Shown: positions 1 to 7,908 of the stretch, piece after piece
Layout of the letters: each line of letters starts with the position of its first letter
Numbering within the stretch: the first letter of the stretch is position 1
Source of the DNA: an uncultured Oscillospiraceae bacterium
GTDB lineage: Bacteria > Bacillota > Clostridia > Oscillospirales > Ruminococcaceae
Assembly: GCA_910578755.1 (NCBI GenBank)
Contig: CAJTSZ010000035.1
Coordinates: 1 to 18,544, forward strand
Direction of reading: 5' to 3'
Length of the DNA: 18,544 nucleotides
Notes under the pieces: generated by a model
What the model was told of the DNA's origin: nothing
Databases searched by the model: none
The model's input: the letters and a program-made list of their open reading frames with translations, nothing else
Position numbers and translations under genes: made by a program

Positions 1-110
1 GGCGACTTTCTTTCCCCCATTTCTTTCTTCGCCAGAAAGAAATGGGGCCTGGGGTCTTAGGGGCCGGAGGGCCCCTATAGGGGTTAGAGGTCTGGGCTGG
101 ACAGCCATAC
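1..110. repeat. Intergenic dispersed-repeat region with a 14-bp stem-loop
   Basis: No gene is seen before rlmB. Bases 15-28 (CCCCATTTCTTTCT) pair perfectly with 34-47 across the loop TCGCC. The first 28 bases, read on the - strand, match 13584-13613 closely (GAAGAAAGAAAT, then GGGG, then AAAGAAAGTCGCC). A second hairpin, GGGGCC-ggag-GGCCCC, lies at about 60-75. The string GGTTAGAGGTC at 82-92 resembles the end of another repeat pair at 7824-7908 and 13760-13845. This is probably non-coding repetitive DNA, cut by the window edge. Confidence 0.55.
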
Positions 111-179
111 CCCTTTCAGAGCGCTCCAGCCCCTTCACCCAGGCCCAATGGTAAAGGCTTGGGAACAACGTTCCACAAA

Positions 180-185
180 TATAAA
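180..185 (+). promoter_or_regulatory. Possible -10 box of rlmB
   Basis: TATAAA lies 27 bases before the GTG start of rlmB. It follows a GGAAC-aac-GTTCC dyad at 162-174. The best upstream -35 candidate (TTGGGA) is poor and only 15 bases away, so this is a weak call. The dyad could be an operator, but nothing identifies a regulator. Confidence 0.25.
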
Positions 186-211
186 ACCCAATACTCCCGG
201 AGGAATTGATT

Positions 212-982
212 GTGAAAGAACAAGAAAAAAACATTTCCAATAATATTATTGCGGGGCGTAACGCCGTTTTGGAGGCTTTAAAAAGCGGCCGCCCCATTGA
301 CAGTATTTACATACTGAAAGGCGCAGCCAAAGGCAGCCTGGGCAAAATTATTGCTTTGGCAAGGGAAAGCAATATTCCTGTTAAGGATGCTGCCCCCCAA
401 AAGTTTGAAACTTTATGCGGCGGGTTGAACCACCAAGGTGTTGCCGCTGTAGGCGCCTGCCGGGATTTTTCTTCCATGGAGGATATTTTTGAAAAGGCCG
501 GCGGGGAACCCCCCTTTATTGTTATTTGTGACAATATTGAGGATCCCCATAACCTGGGGGCTATTATACGCACTGCGGAGGCAGCAGGCGCCCATGGCGT
601 TATTGTGCCCAAGCGCCGGGGCGTTGGCCTTACGGCAACGGTAGCAAAAACCTCCGCCGGGGCGGTGGAATACATGCCGGTGGTGCGGGTAGCAAACATT
701 GTAAATACCATTGACGAGTTGAAAAAGAAAAACTTCTGGGTATTCTGCGCCGATATGGACGGGGAAACCTGGTGTAAAACAGATATGAAGGGCCCTATTG
801 GGGTAGTGGTTGGTTCCGAGGGCTTTGGCGTAAGCCGCCTTACCAAGGAGCACTGCGACTTTGTAGTTTCCCTGCCAATGCTGGGGCAGGTCAATTCCTT
901 AAATGCTTCTGTGGCGGCGGGAATTATTATTTACGAGGCCGTGCGCCAGCGCGAGGGCATTGCGGCAAAAAACCCGAAATAG
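212..982 (+). CDS. rlmB: 23S rRNA 2'-O-ribose guanosine methyltransferase (RlmB/TrmH family)
   Basis: This SpoU-class (SPOUT) methyltransferase most likely methylates the 2'-OH of a guanosine in 23S rRNA using S-adenosylmethionine. From the GTG start it is 256 residues, normal for the family. Residues about 12-85 form the RNA-binding SpoU substrate domain (AGRNAVLEAL). SPOUT motif 1 (IEDPHNLGAIIRTAEA) lies near residue 107, motif 2 (GSEGFGVSRL) near 200, and motif 3 (NSLNASVAAGI) near 227; these form the trefoil knot that binds cofactor. GGAGGA at 199-204 sits 7 bases before GTG 212 but only 1 base before an in-frame TTG at 206, so GTG 212 is the likelier start. The next gene begins 56 bases downstream on the same strand with no clear terminator, suggesting co-transcription. 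The exact target nucleotide cannot be told from the other TrmH-family members by sequence alone. Confidence 0.9.
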   Translation: MKEQEKNISNNIIAGRNAVLEALKSGRPIDSIYILKGAAKGSLGKIIALARESNIPVKDAAPQKFETLCGGLNHQGVAAVGACRDFSSMEDIFEKAGGEPPFIVICDNIEDPHNLGAIIRTAEAAGAHGVIVPKRRGVGLTATVAKTSAGAVEYMPVVRVANIVNTIDELKKKNFWVFCADMDGETWCKTDMKGPIGVVVGSEGFGVSRLTKEHCDFVVSLPMLGQVNSLNASVAAGIIIYEAVRQREGIAAKNPK

Positions 983-1038
983 GCCGCAGCCCGTTTTAAA
1001 ATATATTGTTTTACTTACTGGCAAAGGGGGATTTTTTG

Positions 1039-3690
1039 ATGAATAAGGACTATAATGTAGATGATATTTTACTGGAGATAAAGGCGAAAAAAAGCCAGCA
1101 GAGCCGCCAGGAACGGCCCAAACAGAACCCGTTTGCCCAGCCGCGGCCTGTGCAGCCAAAGGCGCCCCAGGATATTGACGCCCTGCTGCAGGGTAGGGCA
1201 GTTGCCCAACCACAGCAGGAAACACCAAAAGCCGCTGTACCACCTGTAGAAAAAACGCCTTTCCAACCGGATGATGAGGCATTGGGGCATTTAGAAGCCG
1301 CGCCAATGGAGCAAAAAACGGTGCAGGCCCCAAACCCCGTTGTTATGCAGGAGAAGGATGAAATACCACCCCAACAGGAGGAAGTTTTTCACTTTGACAG
1401 CGAAAAGGAAAATCCCCAAGGGTTTGCACCCCAGCCTACAGCGGTAAAGGCTTCGGAAGAACCAGCCCCCAAACCCAAGGAGGAGGGCTTCCACTTTACA
1501 TTGAAGGACGATGAGGAGGAACCCCAAGGGATTGACCTTGGGGCGGAATACAGCAAATACTTTGCCAACATCCCAAAGGGGGAACCTTTTCAGGAAAAAC
1601 CCTACTCCTTTGGTGAAAGCACCCTTGGGGAAACCCAGGAAGTCCCTATCAGCAGCCTAAAACCGGAGCAAAAGGAGCCCTTTAAGGTCAATTTTAATTT
1701 TGAGGATGACCCTGCTTCCCCGGAGCCTTCCTTTGAAACACAGGAAATCATCCAAACAGGTGAGCCTGCCGGAAACAAAACAAGCATTTTTCCCGATGAA
1801 ATGATGGAGGAGCCCAAAGCCAAACGCCGCCTGTTTGGGCGCCGCAGGGACGGGGAGGAAGGGGAGGATAACCAGCCCCAGGGGGCCCCGTATGAGGAGC
1901 CGGAGGAAAATTCCGACTTGGACGACTATACCTCCTCCAAGGATAAAGAATCTGTAATACGGGACATGCGTATGATTAAAGCGGGGCTGCTGGTGCGCCT
2001 GGCCTTTATGCTCATTGTATTTATTGTTTCCCTGTACCTGACCCTTTCCGCAACAAACCCAACGCTGAACCTGCCAAAGCTCATTCAGCCGGAGTACCAC
2101 CTGCGGGAATTTATGATAGCAAACACCGTGACAGCGGCCATTGGCGCTATTATTTGCAGCAATACTGTGGGCGGCGGCCTGCTTTCCCTGCTGCGGCTTA
2201 AGGCGGATACGGACGCCCTTCCCTCCATGGCAGTGATTGCTTCCCTAGTACAGGGCGTGTGCTTTATTGTAAAGCCCGATTTGCTGGAGATGGCCACCAA
2301 CACCCTGGAAAACGGCACCTATGAAATTACCATGGCTGCTTCCCTGTTTTTCCCGGCAGCAATGCTGATATTGTTTTTTAACGTTATTGGCAAGCTGATG
2401 ATTATTTTAAGAATACAAAATAACTTTAAGCTGGTGGCCAGCGACCGCAGCAAATACGCGGTGGAAACGCTGAAAAACAAATCCCTGCTGCACGAGCTGA
2501 CCAAAAACCTTTCTATGGAAGAGGACTTGGTGGCTTATCCGGTAAAAACCAGGTTCCTTTCCAACTTTTTAGAAAATTCCTATTCGGAGGATAAGGCGGA
2601 AAGCTTGAGCCATGTGCTTTCCCCTGTGTGTATTTTGGCCGGGGTTGTAATCTCTGTGCTTTCCTACTTTTTTAACCAAAACGTGGCCGCGGCAGTTTCC
2701 ACCTTTGCGGCAACTATGTGCATCTGCGCGCCCTTAAGCTCCACCATAGCGGCAAACTTCCCGCTGCTGCGCCTTTCCAATAAGATGATACCCATTGGCG
2801 CTATGGTGGCGGGCTACTCCTCGGTAGAAACCTTTGCAGATACCGCAGGCGTTGTTATGAAGGCCAGCGATATTTTCCCGCCGGAAAACGTGATCCTTCA
2901 TGGAATAAAGGCCTTTGACCAGGGAAAAATTGACAGCGTTATTTTGGATGCTGCCAGCGTTGTGTGTACCATGAACGGGATGCTTACTGGGGTATTTAAT
3001 AAAATTATCGGCGCCAACCAGGCCATTCTGCGGCCGGTGGAAAATGTAACTTATGAGGATTCCATGGGCCTTTCCGCCTGGGTGGATGGTAAACGGGTGC
3101 TTATAGGCAACCGAGATTTAATGCTGAACCATGGGGTGGAGGTGCCCAGTACCGATTATGAGCTGCGCTATGTGAAGGATTCTAAAAATATTATTTACCT
3201 TTCCAATTCCGGCCAGCTTTCCGCCATGTTTGTCATCAGCTACAACCCCAATAATGAGGTAATGTATGAGCTGGATAAACTGGTAGACAACGGTATGTCC
3301 CTAATTGTAGAAACCTCCGACCCCAATATTACGGCGGAAAAAATACGGGACGCTTACGATTTTCCCATAGAGCAAATACAAATTATGTCTGCCAAGGTGA
3401 ACAGCACCTATCATGAGCTGACGGAGGAGAGGGAGAAGGCTTCTTCTCAAATTGGGTTTATGGGCAGCGCAAAAACCATGATACGGGCAATCTGCAACTG
3501 CATTACCATAAAATCCTCCATTGCAAAAAGCGTAATTATCCAAATGGCTTCCTTGATTATTGGCTATGGTATTATTGCCGTATTTGCCCTGGTAGGGGAC
3601 CTGGAGATGATTACAGCAGTGCATATTATACTGTACCAGCTGCTGTGGACCTTCCTTGTGCTTTTGGTTCCCAATTTGAAAAAATTATAA
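1039..3690 (+). CDS. Degenerate P-type ATPase-like membrane protein (probable pseudo-ATPase)
   Basis: The protein is 883 residues from ATG 1039, which has AAAGGGGGA 7 bases upstream. Residues 1-305 are low-complexity, rich in Pro, Gln, Glu and Lys, probably disordered, beginning NKDYNVDDILLEIKAKK. About six membrane segments follow (near 316-336, 358-385, 394-410, 430-455, 532-550, 555-575) and two more close the protein (near 833-876). The layout copies a heavy-metal P-type ATPase: CIC at 561-563 stands where CPC occurs in membrane segment 6, and the nucleotide-domain signature GKRVLIGNR is at 684-692. The catalytic parts are lost. Where DKTGT should follow the DT at 601-602, the sequence reads MKASD with Met607 at the phospho-aspartate position. 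TGDN is replaced by TSDP (759-762), no GDGxND hinge is found, and the actuator loop between segments 4 and 5 is short with no TGE. It therefore probably cannot pump ions by phosphorylation; a scaffold or sensor role is speculation. It lies 56 bases after rlmB. Confidence 0.75.
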   Translation: MNKDYNVDDILLEIKAKKSQQSRQERPKQNPFAQPRPVQPKAPQDIDALLQGRAVAQPQQETPKAAVPPVEKTPFQPDDEALGHLEAAPMEQKTVQAPNPVVMQEKDEIPPQQEEVFHFDSEKENPQGFAPQPTAVKASEEPAPKPKEEGFHFTLKDDEEEPQGIDLGAEYSKYFANIPKGEPFQEKPYSFGESTLGETQEVPISSLKPEQKEPFKVNFNFEDDPASPEPSFETQEIIQTGEPAGNKTSIFPDEMMEEPKAKRRLFGRRRDGEEGEDNQPQGAPYEEPEENSDLDDYTSSKDKESVIRDMRMIKAGLLVRLAFMLIVFIVSLYLTLSATNPTLNLPKLIQPEYHLREFMIANTVTAAIGAIICSNTVGGGLLSLLRLKADTDALPSMAVIASLVQGVCFIVKPDLLEMATNTLENGTYEITMAASLFFPAAMLILFFNVIGKLMIILRIQNNFKLVASDRSKYAVETLKNKSLLHELTKNLSMEEDLVAYPVKTRFLSNFLENSYSEDKAESLSHVLSPVCILAGVVISVLSYFFNQNVAAAVSTFAATMCICAPLSSTIAANFPLLRLSNKMIPIGAMVAGYSSVETFADTAGVVMKASDIFPPENVILHGIKAFDQGKIDSVILDAASVVCTMNGMLTGVFNKIIGANQAILRPVENVTYEDSMGLSAWVDGKRVLIGNRDLMLNHGVEVPSTDYELRYVKDSKNIIYLSNSGQLSAMFVISYNPNNEVMYELDKLVDNGMSLIVETSDPNITAEKIRDAYDFPIEQIQIMSAKVNSTYHELTEEREKASSQIGFMGSAKTMIRAICNCITIKSSIAKSVIIQMASLIIGYGIIAVFALVGDLEMITAVHIILYQLLWTFLVLLVPNLKKL

Positions 3691-3822
3691 AAAATAGTTG
3701 AGAGAAGCGAAACTATTTTTGTGTATAACGGGGTACAAAGCCCTTGTACAAAATAAAAGCTCTGTAAGCGCCCCTTACAAGTTTTTTGGCTTCGCCTGCA
3801 AAACTTGCGAAAATTGTTTCGC
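3691..3822. repeat. Run of five consecutive small hairpins
   Basis: Directly after the stop codon come five inverted repeats: AAAATAGTT/AACTATTTT (3691-3719), GTACAA/TTGTAC (3733-3749), TGTAAG/CTTACA (3763-3779), CAAGTTTT/AAAACTTG with inner GGC/GCC (3778-3807), and GCGAAA/TTTCGC (3807-3822). The second and third have five-base loops ending GCCC. The fourth resembles a hairpin at 13927-13949 (CAAGTTTGCC/GGCAAACTTG). No protein-coding signal is seen. It could be the 3' untranslated region of the upstream gene, a structured RNA, or decayed repeats. Confidence 0.45.
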
Positions 3823-3853
3823 TTTCACATCAGGCTTTTTATTGTGGAACAAT

Positions 3854-3891
3854 AAAAATACCCCGCCGGCACCTGCCGGCGGGGTATTTTT
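3854..3891. terminator. Bidirectional intrinsic terminator between convergent genes
   Basis: The arms AAAAATACCCCGCCGGCA (3854-3871) and TGCCGGCGGGGTATTTTT (3874-3891) are perfectly complementary around CC. The outer A/T run gives a U-tract on either strand. It lies between the + strand P-type ATPase-like gene and the - strand ftsK, so it can end both transcripts. Confidence 0.9.
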
Positions 3892-3913
3892 ATGCTGGGG
3901 GCTTAGCCACCTT

Positions 3914-6616
3914 TTAATAATTCCTTTTTTCATCTTCGGCTTTTTGGGCGGAAATCATTTTCATTTCTATCCACCGTTCCTTGGTTATCAGCACCTGGCG
4001 AGGCTTGCTGCCCTCAAAGGGGCCAATAACCCCTTTTTCCTCCATCATATCCATAATGCGGGCCGCCCGGGCGTACCCCAACTTCAGCTTCCGCTGCAAC
4101 AGGGAGGTAGAGGCCTGCCCTGTTTCTACCACGCATTCAATGGCGCTGGGGAGCATCTCATCCTCGTCGCTGAAGCCGCCGCCGTCATTGCTGTCACCGC
4201 CTTTTTTCTTTTTGTCGGTTACGGCCTGGCGTTCAATTTCTTCCATAATTTGCTCATTGTATGTAATTTTCCTTTGGCTCTGCTTAATAAATTCCACCGT
4301 GCGTTCCACTTCCCCGTCGGTTACAAAGCACCCCTGCACACGCAGCGGCTTTGCAGCCCCAACAGGGTAGAACAGCATATCGCCCCGGCCCAACAGCTTT
4401 TCTGCCCCGGAAGCGTCCAAAATAGTTCGGGAGTCGATTTGGGAGGAAACAGCAAAGGCAATTCGGGAAGGGATATTGGCCTTAATTACCCCGGTAATAA
4501 CATCTACAGAAGGACGCTGGGTAGCAATAACCAAGTGCATCCCCGCCGCCCGGGCCATCTGTGCCAGGCGCCCAATGGAATCCTCTACCTCGCCGGGGGC
4601 AACCATCATTAAGTCGGCCAGCTCATCAATAATAATAACTATTTGGGGCATAGGCTTCAGGCCCTTTTCCTCGGCCATCCGGTTAAACCCGCCTAAATCC
4701 CGCACGTTGTTGTCCTTAAACATCTGGTACCGGTTCAGCATCTCGTTTACTGCCCAAGCCAAAGCGCCCGCCGCCTTTTTGGGGTCTGTAACTACAGGCA
4801 CCAGCAGGTGGGGAACGCCGTTATATATACCCAGCTCTACCATTTTAGGGTCCACCATCAGCAGCTTTACCTCGTCGGGCTTAGCCTTGTACAGAATACT
4901 GATAATGAGGGAGTTGATACATACGGATTTACCGGAGCCTGTAGAGCCAGCTATGAGGGTATGGGGCATTTTTGCCAGGTCGGCAAGGGTGATTTGCCCT
5001 GCAATATCCCGGCCCAAGGCCACGGTAAGCCGGCTTTTTGCTGTGGTAAATTCCGAAGAATCCAGCACCTCCCGGATACTTACCGTATTTACCACCTTAT
5101 TGGGCACCTCAATACCTACTGCCGGCTTGTTGGGGATAGGCGCCTCAATACGGACGCCGGAGGCTGCCAAGTTTAGAGCAATATCGTCGGCTAAATTGGT
5201 TATTTTACTTATTTTTACCCCGGCGGAGGGCTGCAGCTCGTAGCGGGTTACCGCCGGGCCCCGTGCAATATCTATAATCCTGGTTTGCACCCCAAAGCTT
5301 TTGAGGGTGTTCACCAGCTTGTCTGCGTTAACCCGCAGTTCCTCCTGCAAATTGGCGTTGTTTACGGGAGGCACCTCATTGAGCAGGTCAATGGGCGGCG
5401 GGGTATACTCCTCTTCATCTTCCTCTTCGCCAAAGTCCCCGGTTTCCTCCTGTTGGATTGGCTCCTCCACCAACAGGCCAGCAGCCCCCTCCAGGGAGGC
5501 GCCTTCCAAAGGAACCTCCTCCAAGGCCTGGGGTTGTTCAATTTCCTCCTGGTAGCGGTTCAGTGTTTCCTTGCCGTCAAATACATCGGTAACGGGGCAA
5601 ACCAGGTCATCTGCCAAATTGGCGCTGGTTACATTCTCCATTGCCTGCTCCTGGCGCTTTAATGTTTCCAAAAACGCCTGCTCCGGGTTTAACTCCGGCG
5701 GTGGCTGTACCACCTTGCTGATTAAATCCTCAATAAAGGGGTCCGGCAAAGTTTCCTGGGCTGGGGTTTCCTCCTGGGCATTGTGGGAAACCTCGTCAGG
5801 CAGCAGTTCCTCCGCTGGCTGGTCCTCCTCCTGGCGGCGTTCCACAGCCTTGTGGAAATGGAAACCATCCTTTGGGGGAAAGGCTGCTGCCTGGCTTGGG
5901 GGCTGCGGAGCCTGCTTTTCCTCCAATAACCGGTCGGGAATTACGGTTTCATCCACAGGGATGTCAATGTTAAACCGTTTTTTCTCCGGCTGGGCGGCTT
6001 TGGCCTCCACGTGGGCCACATAAACCTCCTCTATCTTTTTCACCGGCTTTTGGGCCGAACGGTATAAATCCAGCAGTGTGGAACCGGTAAGCACCATAAT
6101 AAAAACAAAGATTAGCAAAACAACAGTAACCTTGGCCCCCGTTGCCCCAAACCAGTGGAGCAGCGGCAGGCCAAACAGGGCGGAAACTGCCCCCCCTCCC
6201 GAAAGATGTGTTGCCTGGCTGAATAAGTACCCCACCTTGCGGAAAACCCCATCTACCGGGGGTATTCCTTCGCCAAAAATTTGGGTTGCGCTGGAAAGCA
6301 GGCAGATGAGCACCATACTTTGCCAAACCTTGTGGCCCACCAGGCCAATGGGTTTATCCAGCGCGGCCATAACGGCTATGTAAATAAAAAGCGGGGCTAT
6401 CAGGTAGGCGCTCCAGCCAAACATGCCCAAAAACAGGTTGTGGAACCAGTGCCACACATTCTGCCCCTGAACCAGCGTGATAAAAAAAACTAAAATTCCC
6501 ACAGCAAACACCACCAAAGCCCAAAGCTGCTGGCGGGCCTGCTGCTCCCTTTTTTTCTGTTCTGCGGCGGTAGCTGTTTTCCCCCCGCTTTTTTTCCCTT
6601 TTGTATTGGCTGCCAT
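3914..6616 (-). CDS. ftsK: DNA translocase FtsK/SpoIIIE
   Basis: This is a septum-anchored hexameric ATPase that pumps chromosomal DNA through the closing division or sporulation septum. It is 900 residues, typical of the family. The N-terminus has four membrane segments within residues about 25-180. An acidic, Pro/Glu/Gln-rich linker spans about 185-410. The motor follows: Walker A (AGSTGSGKS) near 553-561 and Walker B (IVIIIDELADLM) near 657-668. A C-terminal winged-helix gamma domain, about 835-900, should read DNA polarity sequences (KLKLGYARAARIMDMMEEKG). ATG 6616 has AAGGAGG about 10 bases upstream. It lies 44 bases after uppP on the same strand, so the two are probably co-transcribed, and it ends at the terminator 3854-3891. 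Whether it serves division, sporulation or both cannot be read here; the tepA-ylzJ neighbourhood is that of spoIIIE in Bacillus. Confidence 0.95.
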   Translation of the reverse strand: MAANTKGKKSGGKTATAAEQKKREQQARQQLWALVVFAVGILVFFITLVQGQNVWHWFHNLFLGMFGWSAYLIAPLFIYIAVMAALDKPIGLVGHKVWQSMVLICLLSSATQIFGEGIPPVDGVFRKVGYLFSQATHLSGGGAVSALFGLPLLHWFGATGAKVTVVLLIFVFIMVLTGSTLLDLYRSAQKPVKKIEEVYVAHVEAKAAQPEKKRFNIDIPVDETVIPDRLLEEKQAPQPPSQAAAFPPKDGFHFHKAVERRQEEDQPAEELLPDEVSHNAQEETPAQETLPDPFIEDLISKVVQPPPELNPEQAFLETLKRQEQAMENVTSANLADDLVCPVTDVFDGKETLNRYQEEIEQPQALEEVPLEGASLEGAAGLLVEEPIQQEETGDFGEEEDEEEYTPPPIDLLNEVPPVNNANLQEELRVNADKLVNTLKSFGVQTRIIDIARGPAVTRYELQPSAGVKISKITNLADDIALNLAASGVRIEAPIPNKPAVGIEVPNKVVNTVSIREVLDSSEFTTAKSRLTVALGRDIAGQITLADLAKMPHTLIAGSTGSGKSVCINSLIISILYKAKPDEVKLLMVDPKMVELGIYNGVPHLLVPVVTDPKKAAGALAWAVNEMLNRYQMFKDNNVRDLGGFNRMAEEKGLKPMPQIVIIIDELADLMMVAPGEVEDSIGRLAQMARAAGMHLVIATQRPSVDVITGVIKANIPSRIAFAVSSQIDSRTILDASGAEKLLGRGDMLFYPVGAAKPLRVQGCFVTDGEVERTVEFIKQSQRKITYNEQIMEEIERQAVTDKKKKGGDSNDGGGFSDEDEMLPSAIECVVETGQASTSLLQRKLKLGYARAARIMDMMEEKGVIGPFEGSKPRQVLITKERWIEMKMISAQKAEDEKRNY

Positions 6617-6660
6617 AGGCAGTTCCCCTCCTTTTTCTTTTACGTCCTGGCAGGCTCAGC

Positions 6661-7533
6661 TTAACCTGCTATCATCCGCTGTATTGCGTGGCCGGTGTTG
6701 TTTTCTATTATACCTAAAATAATGACAATGGCGCCCAGGGCCAGGGTGTAATAACCAAAATATTTAAACTTATTGGTATGTACCAGCCATTGCACCATTT
6801 TAATGGCAATTAGCCCAAACACAACGGCCGCAGAAACCCCTGCCAGCATCACTGGCACGCTAATAGGGAATGGTTCCCCCCAAATGTCTGCAAATTCCAG
6901 CAGATTAGCCCCCAGTACGGCGGGCATACCCATAATAAAGGAAAAGGTTACGGCATATTCCCGTTCCAGCCCCATCATCAGCCCTGCTGCCACAGTGGAA
7001 CCGGATCTGGAAACCCCTGGCAGCGGCGCAATGCCCTGGGCAATGCCCATAACCAAGGCGTCCCTGGGGCGCATATTGGCCATGGTAATGTTCCCCCGCG
7101 CTATTTTGTCCGAAAACAGCAGCAATACGCCGGTGAATAAAAAGCACACACCCTCGGCAATAATATCATTGTCGCTGGAAATGGATTTATAAAAATCAGA
7201 AAGCAGCACAAAAAACAGCAGAGGGACTAAGGAGAGCATAAGCATTAAAATCATCCTGCGGTCCGGGTTCAGCTTTTTAAAGGAAAACCTCCCGCCAAAA
7301 ATATCCCCTACCATGGCAAAAAACTCAAATATCAGCTGGAATATGGTTTTATAAAACGCCAAAAAAACAGCAATTAACGTGCCTAAGTGAAGCAAAATGG
7401 AAAACAGAATCCCCGTTTCCCCTGACTGCCCGGTAAAATATTGAAATAGGGAAAGATGCCCCGAACTGGAAACCGGCAAAAATTCTGTCAATCCCTGCAA
7501 TATGCCCTGCAATAGGGCTTCAATCAAACTCAT
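6661..7533 (-). CDS. uppP: Undecaprenyl-diphosphate phosphatase UppP (BacA)
   Basis: UppP is an integral membrane phosphatase that converts undecaprenyl diphosphate to the monophosphate, recycling the lipid carrier for peptidoglycan and wall polymers; extra copies give bacitracin tolerance. The 290-residue length fits. The first signature, LTEFLPVSSSGH, covers residues 15-26 with Glu17, Ser23 and His26. The second, PGVSRSGST, lies at about 172-180 with Arg176. Several further hydrophobic helices are present. ATG 7533 is chosen because AAGGAGG (7542-7548) lies 8 bases upstream; the reading frame stays open another 52 codons upstream, but those run through a hairpin and have no binding site. 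Its stop is 44 bases before ftsK. It is separated from ylzJ by 366 bases of non-coding DNA, so it may have its own promoter. Confidence 0.95.
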   Translation of the reverse strand: MSLIEALLQGILQGLTEFLPVSSSGHLSLFQYFTGQSGETGILFSILLHLGTLIAVFLAFYKTIFQLIFEFFAMVGDIFGGRFSFKKLNPDRRMILMLMLSLVPLLFFVLLSDFYKSISSDNDIIAEGVCFLFTGVLLLFSDKIARGNITMANMRPRDALVMGIAQGIAPLPGVSRSGSTVAAGLMMGLEREYAVTFSFIMGMPAVLGANLLEFADIWGEPFPISVPVMLAGVSAAVVFGLIAIKMVQWLVHTNKFKYFGYYTLALGAIVIILGIIENNTGHAIQRMIAG

Positions 7534-7620
7534 TATGTAAACCTCCTTATAAAATGCCTGGAGCTTTCCAGGGCGGCTCCTTTTATCATACCCCTTTGCT
7601 TGGGATGAAATTCCTCGAAA

Positions 7621-7655
7621 CCAGGGAGTGGGGAAACCCCCACTCCCTGGTTTTT
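7621..7655. terminator. GC-rich hairpin, terminator-like (better on + strand)
   Basis: CCAGGGAGTGGGG (7621-7633) pairs perfectly with CCCCACTCCCTGG (7638-7650) around AAAC. On the + strand TTTTTGCTTTTG follows, a good U-tract, although no + strand gene lies upstream. On the - strand, where tepA-ylzJ is read, only TTTC follows the stem. It could end ylzJ transcripts imperfectly, or block antisense transcription leaving the uppP-ftsK region. Confidence 0.6.
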
Positions 7656-7752
7656 GCTTTTGCTTAACAAGGGGATTTATTCCTCGCAAACCCCCGAAAA
7701 AACCTTAAGGTGGCCGGGCACGGCTGCCCTTGCATAGCGTTTTGTTGTGTGA

Positions 7753-7790
7753 AAAACCCCAAAAACCTCGCAAAACCTCAAAAACATCGC
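7753..7790. repeat. Two tandem 19-base A/C-rich repeats
   Basis: AAAACCCCAAAAACCTCGC (7753-7771) is followed at once by AAAACCTCAAAAACATCGC (7772-7790), differing at two positions. A partial third unit (AACCCCTAAAAA) follows, and a related CTCGCAAACCCCC string starts at 7683. The function is unknown. Confidence 0.6.
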
Positions 7791-7823
7791 AACCCCTAAA
7801 AAAGCCGTAAAGGGGGCTGGCCT

Positions 7824-7908
7824 GCCCAAAGGAGGCGGAGGGCTGCCCGCTTGACAGCCCCGTTTCCGTGGGATGTTACGGAACTTGCGGCGCTAACGGT
7901 TAGAGGCC
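7824..7908. repeat. Dispersed intergenic repeat, copy 1
   Basis: It aligns over 85 bases with 13760-13845 with one single-base gap. Exact blocks are GCCCAAAGGAG at the start, CCCGCTT in the middle, and CTAACGGTTAGAGGCC at the end, with the same spacing between them. The last block contains the dyad CTAAC-g-GTTAG. The right end overlaps the last codons of ylzJ (7900 onward). Confidence 0.6.

Larger units (their letters stand above)
7534..7899. other. Gene-free interval between ylzJ and uppP
   Basis: No credible gene is seen. The interval holds, from left to right, the uppP ribosome binding site, a GGAGC/GCTCC stem near 7560-7580, a strong hairpin at 7621-7650, two 19-base tandem repeats at 7753-7790, and most of a dispersed repeat copy at 7824-7908. 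It interrupts what would otherwise be a compact tepA-ylzJ-ftsK cluster, and its content suggests insertion of repetitive DNA. Confidence 0.5.

Noticed and set aside
3698..4612. 304-codon open frame on the + strand
   Set aside because: It runs over the hairpins and terminator and opposite the ftsK gamma domain, has no ribosome binding site, and its composition is that of a shadow frame.
4476..5243. 255-codon + strand open frame
   Set aside because: It lies wholly opposite the ftsK motor domain, whose Walker motifs show the true frame is on the - strand.
6661..7689. Longer 342-residue UppP
   Set aside because: The extra 52 codons cover the hairpin at 7621-7650, have no ribosome binding site, and precede the usual UppP N-terminus.
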